Assembly: GCA_009760855.2 (NCBI GenBank)
Contig: WPIO01000031.1
Location: 1,259,001-1,323,000, forward strand
DNA length: 64,000 nt
Direction: 5' to 3'
Source: Cristatella mucedo
Lineage: Eukaryota; Bryozoa; Phylactolaemata; Cristatellidae
Shown here one piece after another: positions 12,158 through 23,632 of this stretch. The notes beneath the pieces are model-generated. The model made no database searches, was not told where the DNA came from, and saw only the letters and a list, made by a program, of their open reading frames with translations. Position numbers and translations under genes: made by a program. The stretch's first letter is position 1. The number at the start of each line of letters is the position of its first letter.

Positions 12158-13760
12158 ATAATAATAATATTGCACTTGATAAGGCGCCCTCAGAGAACGC
12201 AATCTCTCTCTAGGCGCTTTAGATTTGCTGCAAGTGGAAACGCGATTGAAGGGTGAGTAATATTATGCTTGATAAACAAACAACATGAATTACATGGTTA
12301 GCAGTGACATGCATAGGGTCAGCATGCAAGTGTGGTTAGTGGCAGCAAGCACAGTGTCAGCCCGCAGTAGTACGTGAAGGACGAATCACAGGGACCCAGT
12401 AAATGCCGTCCTAAATAGGTCTACTTGTAAGTTCTTTTTAAATGTGGTCAAGTCGGGGATGTTCTGACGAAATTCGTTAGGGAGTTCCAGGCTTTGGCAA
12501 CATACGAATTAAATGCTCGGTCTCCTAGAAATTTGAGGTTTGTACGAGGTTTTGGTGTATTGTTGGATTGCGAAAAGCGGGTGGTACCATGCTTGGCCTG
12601 ATTGGGGGGGGGTAGATCTGAGAGATAGGCCTGGAGCCGAAGAATGAAGTGACCTAAAACTGAGTGACAAAATCTTGAAATCAATCCTTTACTTGACTGG
12701 TAGCCAGTGCAGGTGGGTGAGAAGTGGTGTGATGTGGCAACTGTGACACTCACGACAGACAAGCCTAGCTGCGGAGTTTTTCACCATCTGTAAGCGCCTG
12801 GTTGCACATGCTGGTTGGCCAGCAAGCAGTGATTTACAGAAGTCAGGACGGGATCTCACAAATGCACGGACCAGCTTAGATGTGGTATCCTTATCTAAAC
12901 AAGCCTGATTTGTAGCCATGTTATGTTCCTGAAAGTAGGCAGACTTGATTGAGGAGCTGGTGTGATCGTCTAACGAGAGGTCACTTTGGAACACGACACC
13001 TAGATTTTGAGCTGATTCAACAGGAGATATGCTGGCAGAGCCAATTTTGAGCGTTAGCATTTCCAATTCCCGAATCACCTTGGTTTTCCCATAACTAATA
13101 AGTTAGTTTTATCATCGTTTAGTTTAAGAAAATTTGCTGCCATCCATGTGCGGATGTCATCACTGCATGCAGCAAGGGAGTTGAGAGAATTCGAGGTGCT
13201 GGAAGGCTGGGAGGGATCAAGCAAAGATACAATTGAGTGTTATCCGCAAAGAAGCGAAAGCCTAGATCGTGCTTGGAATCACATCCGCAAGAGGGAGAGT
13301 ATATACCGTGAAAAGAACCGGACCTAGCACGGAGCCCTGATGTACTCCATATTTCAGAGGTACCTCGGATGATCTTTGTCCATTCACGTGAATACTCTGG
13401 AGTCTCCCACTGAAATTGGACCTGGACCATAGCAGAGCAGTGCCAGTGATGCCCAGGCGAGATGAGAGGTGCCCTAGAAGAACTTGGTGATCGATAGTAT
13501 CAAAAGCTGCCGAAAGATTGAGCAAATCAAGCAGAGATACTCTACCCATGTCTGCATTACCAAGTAGTTCGTTGTACACCATAAGCGGTGCTGATTCTGT
13601 GGAGTGATTAGCTCTAAAACCAGACTAGAACTTACTAGCAAGGTTTGATTTTTCAATGTACGAGTTAAGTTGGTCCGCCACCTCCCATTTCGGTGTCTTT
13701 GATAGAAATGGTAGAAGGGAGACTGGGCGGTAGTTGCTCAAGCTCTCTTAGTCTAGTTCG
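12158..13760 (-). mobile_element. LINE family A (CR1/L2-type), 5'-truncated, dead
   Basis: Read on the minus strand, this is the 3' part of a non-LTR retrotransposon. It starts near a NYRPVSLLPFLSKT reverse transcriptase motif and continues through LSAAFDTIDHQVLL and a GVHQGSVLGPVLF block. The catalytic box is FFADNTQLY, with Asn where the second catalytic Asp is normal. The C-terminal region then gives KNSAARLV ... HITPLLTHLHWLPVK. The element ends with the 3' UTR and an AATAATAAT tail at 12158-12170 (the complement of (ATT)n). The reading frame is broken by frameshifts near 12.7, 13.1 and 13.3 kb. It is about 1.6 kb long, with no endonuclease part, as expected after incomplete target-primed reverse transcription. 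Confidence 0.9.
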
Positions 13761-14764
13761 CTAACTGTAGCAGGCTATTATGGGATTGGATTGTAGATTA
13801 TAATATACATATATCATATATAATATATCTTAGGGAATCAGGCAAAGAGCAAAAAGTCTCTGCTCATCATAGGTCATTCTCCTCCTCTGCAGGCACCTGC
13901 TGATAAAGAGCCGACCTTACATAACAATTACAAAGCTAATATCGCTAAGTTATAATCTGGTTAATATGTTTACATCACCAGCTTTTCATTTAAATCAAGT
14001 ACTGATTAATGAGGAGGAGGAATAGAGAGCTTTATTTATCAAGTGGGTTATTCACATTATAATTATTAAGTAAAAATGTACTCCTAGGCCCTATCACTAA
14101 CGTGAATGTTACTTTACTTTCTCTATCTTTCTTTGTTTCTCTTTCTTTGGGGCATACATCATAGCTACTTGCCCATGACCATCTTTGCTACTGCAAAACC
14201 ACAAATCCTGTGAAAAAATCCCAGCAGTTTCGTTGTTACAGACTGAAAGCTGCGTGCAACTGTGTACCAACTTAAGGCTGCCCTTCGACGTCGCACCATT
14301 AAAAATTGAGTCAAGAGTAGCACACCACCGTGAATGCCTAGCTAGTTCTGCTATGGGGCTATCCTCAGTTTCTGCGATGCTTAAGCCGGTTTCTTCAAAG
14401 ATAAATTATGTATCAAGCGAGTCAATAACAATATTTTATTTTTTGAATTTCAAAACAACTTATGTAAAAGTTATCTACAGAGGACTATCGACGGTAACCT
14501 CTCAGAATTTGACCATCAGCTAGACCGTCAGTCACCCACTAGCTAAAACATGTGACTGTCAGCTTGGTCCAACAATGCAAGGCTCATGTTTTAACAGGCA
14601 GCGATTTAAATACCCTATTCCAGTGGTTCATATGCGGTTTCAATAGGCGATGTGTGACATTTTAACACCTGGCAGTCAAGAAAATTACTTCTTAACGCTT
14701 TTGATTTTGTGACCTGAGTAAAATGTTAAGCTGCTGCCAGCCAGTACGTCTCTGTGTACTGCCC

Positions 14765-14925
14765 CCACAGGATTCTTAGCCCGAGAGTTCTGGCGCCTGC
14801 TCTTCACGACCGAGTCCTACAGTGAGCGATCTTGTAATGCCCACTGCAAGCAGCCGTGATAGCCTTGAAGGCTCTTCTGCTGCTTTACAAATGAGGCTGT
14901 TAAATCAGCCAAGACTTTCTTACCA
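14765..14925 (+). mobile_element. tRNA-derived SINE copy 2
   Basis: A box A-like TTAGCCCGAGAGTTCTGGCG, a degenerate box B (CGAGTCCTACAGTG), then the family body GCCCACTGCAAGCAGCCGTG and a 3' end ACAAATGAGGCTGTTAAATC. The order and spacing are the same as in the other copies in the window. Confidence 0.82.
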
Positions 14926-15721
14926 AACGAATTTGCAAAACCATTCCCTGCTACATCGTAAATAGGAAAATGTTTTGGTGAAATTTTTTTAATTCGAAGG
15001 AGACCAGATAGCGTCTGGGAGCGGAGATGGAATTCGGCATCATAATATAATAGATGCTCGAGATGCAATGAATGAATGAATGAAAATCCCTGCCTAATGT
15101 GTGCAGTATTCTCTAAATATATAGATATCTTAGCATTAGGAAATCTAAAAACAATAAAGTAGTCATTGGTACAGCTCATATTGAAGCCAGTCAATGCGAA
15201 AACTGAAGCCGACAGAAGGAATCGTCATTACAGCTAACCAGAGCTAACTGCCTACCTGTGGTGGACTCGCTTCACTGACTTCATACAACAGTGTACATAA
15301 ATGCATGCGTCTATTGCAAGTCACTCCTGGAAGTACTGGTCAACATCGTGCCGCGCGACGGACAGACTTTCTCGCTTGGCTTAATAGGGATTGAAAAGCT
15401 TAATCAAACTTTACCACCTTTCTTGCTAGTTAAATTGAGCTCAGGGTTCACACCGCATTATGAAGAGTCCGCTTAGGGCAATCTAACCTGGCTGCAACTA
15501 TGATAATCAGCAACTCTTTCTTAAAATAGCTTATCAATGAGCCTCAAAACTGTATAGTTCTATAGGAGGAGGGAGTCGCGTCACTTTAACCTGAATCATT
15601 TGGCTAACGCCACAGAGGAGCTTTACTTCCAGCCTCGTAAATATCTTACTACGTAAAGTAACGTATTTTTTCTGATTTCATCAGAGGCTTCAGAGTATTA
15701 GTTACTTCTTGTGTACAGTAT

Positions 15722-16715
15722 CTCCGTCTGTAGCTCTACAAAGTCACATAGATTAGGTGGATGTTACCCAAAAGAGTATTGAATCGCGAACTCAAAGCCT
15801 AAGTGGCTTTCTGTGCCCATTCAGTAGCCAACAGAATTCACCTCACGCAGCCAAGAGAAATTGAGCAGCATGACAGCTGAGTCAGGATGCCCGCCGAGGA
15901 AGTGAGCAGCATGGAAGAAGCGGCTCGGGGTGGCTGATAAGGATGTGCCATCGTCGTATAGCATGCTCGACAAGGGCGCGACTGAGTTTCATGTTCACTG
16001 CACTAGTGATGGTATTAAGGTTGTTAGCCGAGTCTGATTGCAGATCGAGTAGATCTGCCTCACAGAAGCACTTGAAATATGTCTTCGGGTCAATACTTTT
16101 CAAGTTGCTTTCCTAGACAAAAGTGACGTTACCCGGCACGTACAACGGAATAGGAACAGTAAACAATATGGGCATTGATCCGAGACGATGTGCCGGCAAA
16201 ACACGAGAACAGCGAGACAGAAATCCTTAGTGATAACGAGAATCAGGATATGGTCATTGATAAGAGTGGTATTATAATTCTGCTTGACCAAACCAACTTT
16301 CTCTAGACTTTCAAGAAAAAAATAAGTAGGCCTGGCTGTCAATGTGAATGTTGGCGACTCCTGCGATCAATAGCGGCTTGCCACATACGAATACGTTAGT
16401 GAGAAACTCCAAGAACACCTCCATAAAAACGCATAAACAGCCAGAAAGAAGTAAGTGCATCAGAACTGTCAGTGGGGCACGGTCTTCGATGATTCAAACT
16501 ATGAACCAAGCGAAAAGCCGCATGTCTCATTGCAAAAAGACTCACTTACCATGATAGAAACCCCTCCATCCACTTTGTCATACGGCATGGACTGAAAAAA
16601 TGAAAACCCGCTTAGGCTGGTCAGATACATAGCCACCAGAGCAGGTTGTCATCCACGTCTTGGTCGCTAGAAATACATCCAGCTGCTCTTCGAACCCTGA
16701 TCTTTTGAGCTTCTA
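15722..16715 (-). mobile_element. LINE family B fragment, internally deleted
   Basis: On the minus strand the 5' part encodes pieces of an AP-type endonuclease (LDVFLATKTW; GKPLLIAGVANIHI, a variant of the GDFNIH motif; FFLESLEKVGLVKQ). The linker follows (LLDLQSDSANNLNTI) and then the sequence jumps straight to the family 3' UTR at 15722-15950. The whole reverse transcriptase is missing. Comparison with the long copy at 54.4-60.0 kb shows the order is otherwise collinear. Stop codons and frameshifts break the remaining frames. Confidence 0.8.
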
Positions 16716-16967
16716 AGTTTTTATTAAGCAGACGTAGAACGGCTAAATTTAAGATATCCAGTATCTGGCTCTGCAGAAGCAGTGCCCACAAATTTTACGG
16801 GAACCCTAGGAACAGCTGACTGTCTATTTTTCATTTCATGCTGTGACATAACGAGTGAGCTACCGCCATTAGTGCTAAACAGTGCTTTAAACTTACATTT
16901 CTTTGGTTTAATAGCCGAGTGGGTGATAGGAGGAATGCACGGTGCAGAAAGATTCTTATAGATGGGC

Positions 16968-17130
16968 TGTGATAGCCCAGTAGGTAAGGTGCTCACTTCT
17001 CTCGACCGACGTTGTGAGTTTGGAGACTGCTATGGGCCCTCCTTTATTGCCACCTGCAAGTATCGGCGATAGTCGTCAAGGCTCTTCGGCCGCTAAACAA
17101 ATGAGGCTAGTTTTAAATCAGCTATTACTT
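16968..17130 (+). mobile_element. tRNA-derived SINE copy 3
   Basis: Begins with TGATAGCCCAGTAGGTAAGG (box A-like). It has a degraded box B (GTGAGTTTGGAGAC), then CCTTTATTGCCACCTGCAAG, the ATAGTCGTCAAGGCTCTTC segment, and the conserved 3' end ACAAATGAGGCTAGTTTTAA. It is the same family as the other five copies. Confidence 0.82.
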
Positions 17131-18412
17131 ATTTATTTACTGACCGACCAAAGAAGAAGTGCATGTATTCATGAGTCTCTTAGGCGGTTTATTACAGTTT
17201 CCCTGCAATATTTGCCTTGCGATTATGTGTGTGGGACAATATCGCACCCTAAGACGCAAGGGACAGGCTACAAAGAACATGGTTCTCGATGAGACAAAAC
17301 AGTGCCAAGTGGAAGCCACCCTCACACCCGCGGTGGATGCTGCTGCCCTGTCACACATGAGTGTGGCTTCAAGAAAGAAAGTTGTAACGCTTTAAATAAG
17401 GATTTGGTAGCATTCAAGTTCATTCAATACTTCTTCCTCGAGTTTTTTCACTCTGAGATCGAAGCCGGTTGTTTCTTGGACCACAGAATCTTGGACTATA
17501 ATGAATTACCAACGAAGCTCTCTTGTAAATAGATATTAACTGCTTTGCAATAGTAACTTTGGTTTCAAGGGAAATCGCAATGCTAAGAACTACAGCATTT
17601 CAAGCTACTTGCTGCATGGTGATGTCAAGCTTAAGCATAAAGGGCTTTGTAACGTACCTTAAGGTCCTTATCTTGTGTTCTAGAGCTATCCACAAAGATA
17701 AAAAGAGGCTTACTCAGAGGAGTAACGAGAACAATGCCGTTATAATTATTATCATTATCATCATTATTATTACTATTATTAGCAAGAACTGTTTGTTCCA
17801 AGTTTTGAAATGCAGCTCCTAAGGATAAGATAACGGTAGCAAGTTTGAAGGCTCTTTCGTGAAAGTTTTTTTCTGTGATCTGATATTTTTGGGTCGATAA
17901 ACTGTACTCATTCTTAAACTTACGAATACTACGTAGTCATTGAGTAGAAATAGTGCTGAGATGTATTGTTTGCTGTTCGTTATGAGCTGGAGTGACCAAT
18001 CAGGCGAAAATTGTTCCATTAACAAGCTGAAATACATAGTATTCAAAATATCACTGCCCTCATCCAAAAAGAAAATTTTTTCAACTGGAATATTACCCTT
18101 ATATCCTTATAAGCATAAGCAATAACAGAATAAATGTGGTTACTTAAGAACCAAAATTTTTACATTTCTGTAACTTTGTTTTTTTACTCCATTGCTGACC
18201 CACATGCAGGATTTCGATTGATCATACTAAGATGGCATGAATATAGGAAGTTCTCCTTTATTTGATAAGGATTCAAGGGTACCGAATACAAAATTGTTGC
18301 ACTGTTTTATTGTAATAACGGCATTATTGGGGCTTCACTGATGAACAGGTGCACAAAACTTTTGTATCGAATTTGATTTGTTACTAATAGTAGAAGGATT
18401 ATACGCTTTTAG

Positions 18413-21400
18413 ACGGTACTCACCGAACATCACACGAACCTACCTCTGATATAGGCTTGTCACAATTCGTTTCCGCTGTAAAAGACACCGGGGCTGCAGT
18501 TAATTCTGCGCCATTACACGAATCCTCATCTCACTTGAGAAAGCCACAGGCATGGGTTACACCAAATTTCCCCCAATGCGGATTGTACCCGGAAGTGGCC
18601 CCAGCAATTTCGTCACCTGTGGCAGCCGCTCTAGGCCAAGACGGAGCATTGCTTCCGCAGGCAGCAGCTGCTCCAGTAGCCATTGGGCCTGGCGAACGGT
18701 TAGCGCATGAGCAGCTGCAAACTTACCGACAAGTGACCAGCCCTCCATTATTTAACCAACACTTGGCTGATAATGTGGCCCAGGACTGGGGAGCAATGAG
18801 AGTTAGTACCCATCTACGCCCTGTGACGTCATGTGATATATCACGGTCCAAACTCGGCTCTGCATTATTAGGGAAGAAAGAGCCCAGTACAGAGAAGATG
18901 CTTAGACAAAGCATGAATCTGTGCCCAACGGCAGATGTCATCAGACCCATGATATTAAAGGCTCATTCTGCTATCTATGAGGCCAATGCAGCTACTCCAA
19001 ACCGGCAACCATATTTAATAGCTTCTCCCTCGCTCCATAACGAGGCGAGCTGGGGACGATCGGCTGGTATACGGCCTATTTACTCTAGGACTGGTTCCGT
19101 GTGTGCACGTGATGCTGCTTTGTTGGACCAGTTCCACAAACTGAGTTCGCGACAGCTTGATGAAAGAAACTTGGAAGAACTCCACTCTAGTAAGCCACTG
19201 TTCACGAGGCAGCAGTCCATGCCTTCTCGGGCAGGACACGAGGTCTCCGTGCACCATCAATCTCGAGTGTTGCGAAGTGCAAAAGATGGCACACCAGCAA
19301 CTGCTGTATCAAAAGACCTTGCCGAATTTCAGTCATCATTGGTTCCACAAGCCGGCCACACTAGTCAATCGCGACAGGATGTAGCCGCAGTCAAACCCGT
19401 CAGCTATTCAAAGTCTCGCGCGACTCAACCAAGTCATGAACAGCCTCGAGGAATACTTTCTTCTAGCCGCACTACCGAAATGGATCCGCGAAGCGCGTCC
19501 ATTGATTACACTACCGGTCAGCCACTGCCTGAGTTTTCAACAGAGCTTCAGGAAGGTACTCAGCGTGGAGCAATGCCTTCAGTGTTTTCCGTCTCGACAC
19601 AACAAGCAGCAATTGCTCCTAATGGAAGGAAACGGCTTCAAAAGCATCATGCTATCATATCCCAGCACTTCCTTAAGATGCCGATAGCTCCAGAAGTGCA
19701 GAAACTTGAGCCAGTATACCAACAGCCTCATGGCTATCCAGCAGCTGAGCAAATAATATACAGCCATCCGGCTATTTCTTTGTCTTCTCAGTGGAGGAAT
19801 TTGCAGCCTAACAATGTTGCTTACCACGAAGAAGAATATGAGCAAGAGTTTGGTCTCCCAGCGGCATCACAGGCAACCAGAACAACCATTGTCCAGTCCA
19901 TGTCACGCCCAACGGGTACCCTATCACCAGTATTGCAAACCACTCTAGGCTATCCCCCTGCCGAAATTTTCACAGATGGTTTGATGGCAAGAGTGACACC
20001 AGCATCAACATTTACAAGAACTGGAGCAGTTTTCGGACTTCCACAGGCTATTATGATGAGAAGTGGCACAACCCTTGGATACCCACAGGCTATGATGACA
20101 AGAAGTGGCACAGCCATTGGATGCCCACAGGCTATGGTGACGAGAAGTGGCACAGCCCTTGGATACCCACAGGCTATGATGACAAGAAGTGGCACAGCCC
20201 TTGGATACTCACAGGCTATGATGGGAAGACGTGGCACAGCCCTTGGATACCCACAGGATATGATGACAAGAAGTGGCACAGCCATTGGATACCCACAAAC
20301 TATGATGACGAGAAGTGGTACAGGCCTTGGATACCCACATGCTATGATGACAAGAAGTGGCACAGCCCTTGGATACTCACAGGCTATGATGGCAAGAAGT
20401 GGCACAGCCCTTGGATACCCACAGGATATGATGACAAGAAGTGGCACAGCCATTGGATACCCACAGGCTGTGATGACAAGGAGTGGCACAGTGATTGGAC
20501 ACCCACAGGCTATGGTGATAAGAAGTGGTGAAGCCATTGAACACCCACGAGCTATGAAGGCACGAAGTGGCACAGCCATTGGATACCCACAGGCTATGAT
20601 GACAGGAACCAGGAAAGCCGTTGAAAAACCACGGGCTATGAGGACAAGAAGTGGAACAGCCATTGAGCACCCAAAAGCGTTTAAGACAGTAAGTGTCACA
20701 GGCATTGGATACCCACAGGATGAGATGACAGTAAGTGGCACAGCCATTACATACCCACAGGGTATGATGACAAGAAGTGGCACAGTTATTGGATACCCAC
20801 AGGCTATGATGACAAGAAGTGGCACAGACATTGAATACCCACAGGGTATGATGACAAGAAGTGGCACAGCTATTGGATATCCACAAGCTATAATGAAAAG
20901 AAGTGGTTCAGCCATTGGATACCCACAGGCTATGATGACAAGAAGTGGCACAGCTATTGGATATCCACATACTATGATGACAAGAAGTGGCACAACCATA
21001 GGATTTCCACAAGCTATAATGAAAAGAAGTGCTTCAGCCATTGGATACCCACAAGCTATCATGACAAGAAGTGGCCAAGAAATTGGAATGCGGCAGGCAA
21101 ATATGATAGGAAGTGGCCACGAAATACAGCTTCCACAGGCTACAATGACAGTAAGTGGCCACACAACTGGACTTCTTCCACAAGCTATGAAGACCAGAAG
21201 TGCCCAACCCGTCAAAATTCCTAAGGCTGTGATGAAAAGAAGTAGCCAAGCAATCGCATTTCCTCTACAAGCTATGGAGACAAGAAGTAGCCACGCCGTA
21301 GAACTTCCTCAAACTACGATGACGAGAATTTTTCAAGCCATCGGACATCCGAATGTGCTGCCAACAAGAAGTAGGGCATCTATCGGGATGGTACCTGCTG

Positions 21401-22471
21401 TGATGCCTGAATATGGTGCAGTCATCGAGCGTTCCAGTTCTAGATTAGAAACGCCAAGAAGACTGGTCCATGTCGGTCCAGAAATTGCCTTGGGTACGCA
21501 AGACGGAGAATACGAGCCTCGGAGTAAGCTGATGAAAATCTCTGTGCTTGAAGACACACACACAGGATCTGCCAGTTTTTTAAAGCGGCCAACCTCAGCA
21601 CTTACCAAATCAGCATTACCTTCACATATTTCGGGCGCTCACGTAAGTAATGGCTATCAAGGCCACCATCCACAGGGTCAAGAAATGGTTACTGCAGTGT
21701 TTGATTCACAGTTGGCCCATCCATCGCTGCCGGCTTTGAAAGTGGCATTTCAGGATCCTATTATGCATAGTCCTGAGGCAATTAATAGGGATAGAGTGGG
21801 AACGGTAGCTGAAGCTTACGTACCGCCAAAGATTGGACGAAAGACAAAGGTCAAGCAAGGACATTCAAAAGAGAAAAGAGGCGCAGGGAAAAAATCAGAC
21901 CGATCAGAGAAGGGAAACAAAAATAAACAAACATATACGGGCATAGGTGACAAAAATATAAAAAGAGACAAACGTAATAGTTCCGTGAAAAGGGACTCTA
22001 GCGAAAGCGGAAGCTCTGACTCTGACCTTTCAGACTCCAGTGAAAAACTAATTGAAGTCTTATACCCGAAGGAATACTCTGACATGCAACAGCCGAAGGT
22101 TGAAAGCTACCCAAAATTGCCATCTATTCATCGATTACCGAGCGCCCAGAAAGACGTTCGAGGAACGGCAGAAACACCAGCAACCCATTATGCTAACTTC
22201 GTCTTAGAAATAGGAGAGGACCCTCACCAGTTGAGACAGCGAATATATTATCCGAGTGGATCTAGTGCCAGACCAGAAACTAAAGCGAACTCAGTCAGAC
22301 AACCACATCACAGCTCTGTTTTAGAGGGCGATGAATCCCTGCTCATTGAAGCATGGGAACCATCGTCAGAGGAATCGGTGGCGATTGTGACAGACGTTAA
22401 TGCAGCTACTTCTGACACTCAAGAATTACCACTTCACACTACTTCTCGCCAAAGTCCACCTCATCTGCAAG
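18413..22471 (+). CDS. Giant gene exon 9 (1,353 codons, 14-residue repeats)
   Basis: A 4,059-bp uninterrupted exon with acceptor TACGCTTTTAG and donor CAAG|GTGAGT, phase 1 at both ends. Codons 1-540 are Ser/Pro/Gln/His/Ala-rich low-complexity sequence. Codons about 541-1004 (20032-21423) are some 33 tandem copies of a 14-residue unit, consensus IGYPQAMMTRSGTA. Codons about 1140-1210 (21829-22053) are strongly basic and then acidic: KKSDRSEKGNKNK, KRDKR, then SSESGSSDSDLSDSSEK, which resembles a nuclear-localisation-like basic stretch followed by casein-kinase-2-type sites. The C-terminal part is Ser/Glu/Pro rich. There are very few cysteines and no signal peptide, transmembrane helix or recognised fold. 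The function is unknown, and a structural or scaffold role is inference from size and composition only. Confidence 0.88.
20032..21423 (+). repeat. 42-bp coding minisatellite (14-residue repeat, ~33 copies)
   Basis: Tandem 42-bp units inside exon 9, consensus peptide IGYPQAMMTRSGTA. Copies 2-11 and 18-25 are close to consensus; copies 12-17 and 26-33 are diverged, and one or two of those carry a one-residue length change. Units 4-6 resemble units 8-10 in the same order (normal, S for P, D for A), a higher-order period of four units (168 bp). Because 42 is divisible by 3, other frames stay open too, including a 421-codon antisense frame, which is an artefact. Confidence 0.95.
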
Positions 22472-23632
22472 GTGAGTAATGGCTTTGATGATTATTACTG
22501 TGCTTTCCAGTTGTGATGCACTGATGTATTGTATCTTTGGATATTTGAGATAATTGAAAAGTGCTTACATTAATTTAAACTGCTGTTTTCATTAGCTACT
22601 TCTATAAAATTTGTAATACCAGTAGACCTGCTTGAAGCCATGATTACGCTGTGCTATAATAACGCCCATTAGTAAGCTACAGCTTAAAACTCGCCAGTGT
22701 GATCGATTCAGTGAGTTACTCAGTAGCCTGAAGTTATCCTTTCACAAAAGAAAAGAGACTTTCTTTGTGTAAATGCCGTATCTTTCTATAAAATAGCTGC
22801 TACTCTGTAGCTGCAGCCTGTAGCTGCTTTTTCTTCTATTTCATGTGCTGTTGATTGAGTCTTCATGACACACTCTGCTTTTAAAGAACCTTAAAAACTT
22901 AACTTTTAATACCTGAGTTAGTCCTGATCATGTATGTAAGATTTTCTAAAGAGGAGTGGCACGCCGTATGTTAATCCCTGTGGTATGTGGCCGAGCAACC
23001 AAATATTTGTTCATTCACTACATGAATCATATTAGCTGCCAATAAATTTTACTCACATGTAGTATTTCAACGCCATGAATTTTAACCATGCAGTACAAAA
23101 ACATCCGCTTGAACTACTTTCTTTGACCTACAATTACATACGCCAAAACCTGCTCGTCATTGGTGTGTCCTTCAAGCAACCTAGGAACTTGAGAGTTCGA
23201 GCGCTAAGGATAAAGTTGGGGCCTCGTTATTGCAACCCACGTACATTCTCCACGTCAGCCGGTGTTCTCATTACAGAAACCGGCTAGTCCGTTTCCCTGC
23301 AGAGTGCCTTATTGTAGTTGTCTGTAATACGCCTGCAAGGGACCGCGGAAAAAGCTTAACCTTTAATAATGATAATAGCGCCATGGTGGGCAGTCGTGAC
23401 TATAAAGAAATATCCACATGTACAGAATTCACTAACATCCACGTAAAAGCAATTTAGAAATTAGAAATTATTTTAATTAGGAGGAATTAATTTAGAAATT
23501 AAAGTAGCCCTGGCTCGTAGAATCTGTTGTTCAGCTTTAGCTGATGAATGTAGACTGTGGCGGTGTTTGTCAAAACAACACTCTGGCAATCCTGAAGTCC
23601 AGAGCACTTACTTAATTCTGTTTATTTTGTAG
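22472..23632 (+). other. Intron, 1.16 kb
   Basis: It separates the two largest exons, with donor GTGAGT and acceptor TTTATTTTGTAG. Nothing else is recognised in it. The short frames at 23075-23457 have no supporting splice signals. Confidence 0.7.

Larger units (their letters stand above)
12002..18412 (+). other. Intron, 6.4 kb, with LINE and SINE insertions
   Basis: The intron contains a 5'-truncated family A LINE (minus), two SINEs (plus) and an internally deleted family B LINE (minus), each listed separately. The rest (13.77-14.76, 14.93-15.71 and 17.13-18.41 kb) has no supported gene. It holds a TA-rich stretch near 13.8 kb, a (TGAA)4 at 15066 and an ATT/ATC run at 17740-17781. Confidence 0.55.

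Noticed and set aside
14185-14523. 112-codon open frame as an exon
   Set aside because: An acceptor-like TTGTTACAG lies inside it but I found no donor in a suitable phase, and the later part is AT-rich and hydrophobic, unlike the gene.
20121-20531. Second sense frame, 136 codons of periodic sequence
   Set aside because: Out-of-frame reading of the same minisatellite.
19950-21215. 421-codon antisense open frame
   Set aside because: It lies over the 42-bp coding repeat; a repeat length divisible by 3 keeps other frames open. The sense frame continues far beyond it with proper splice sites.
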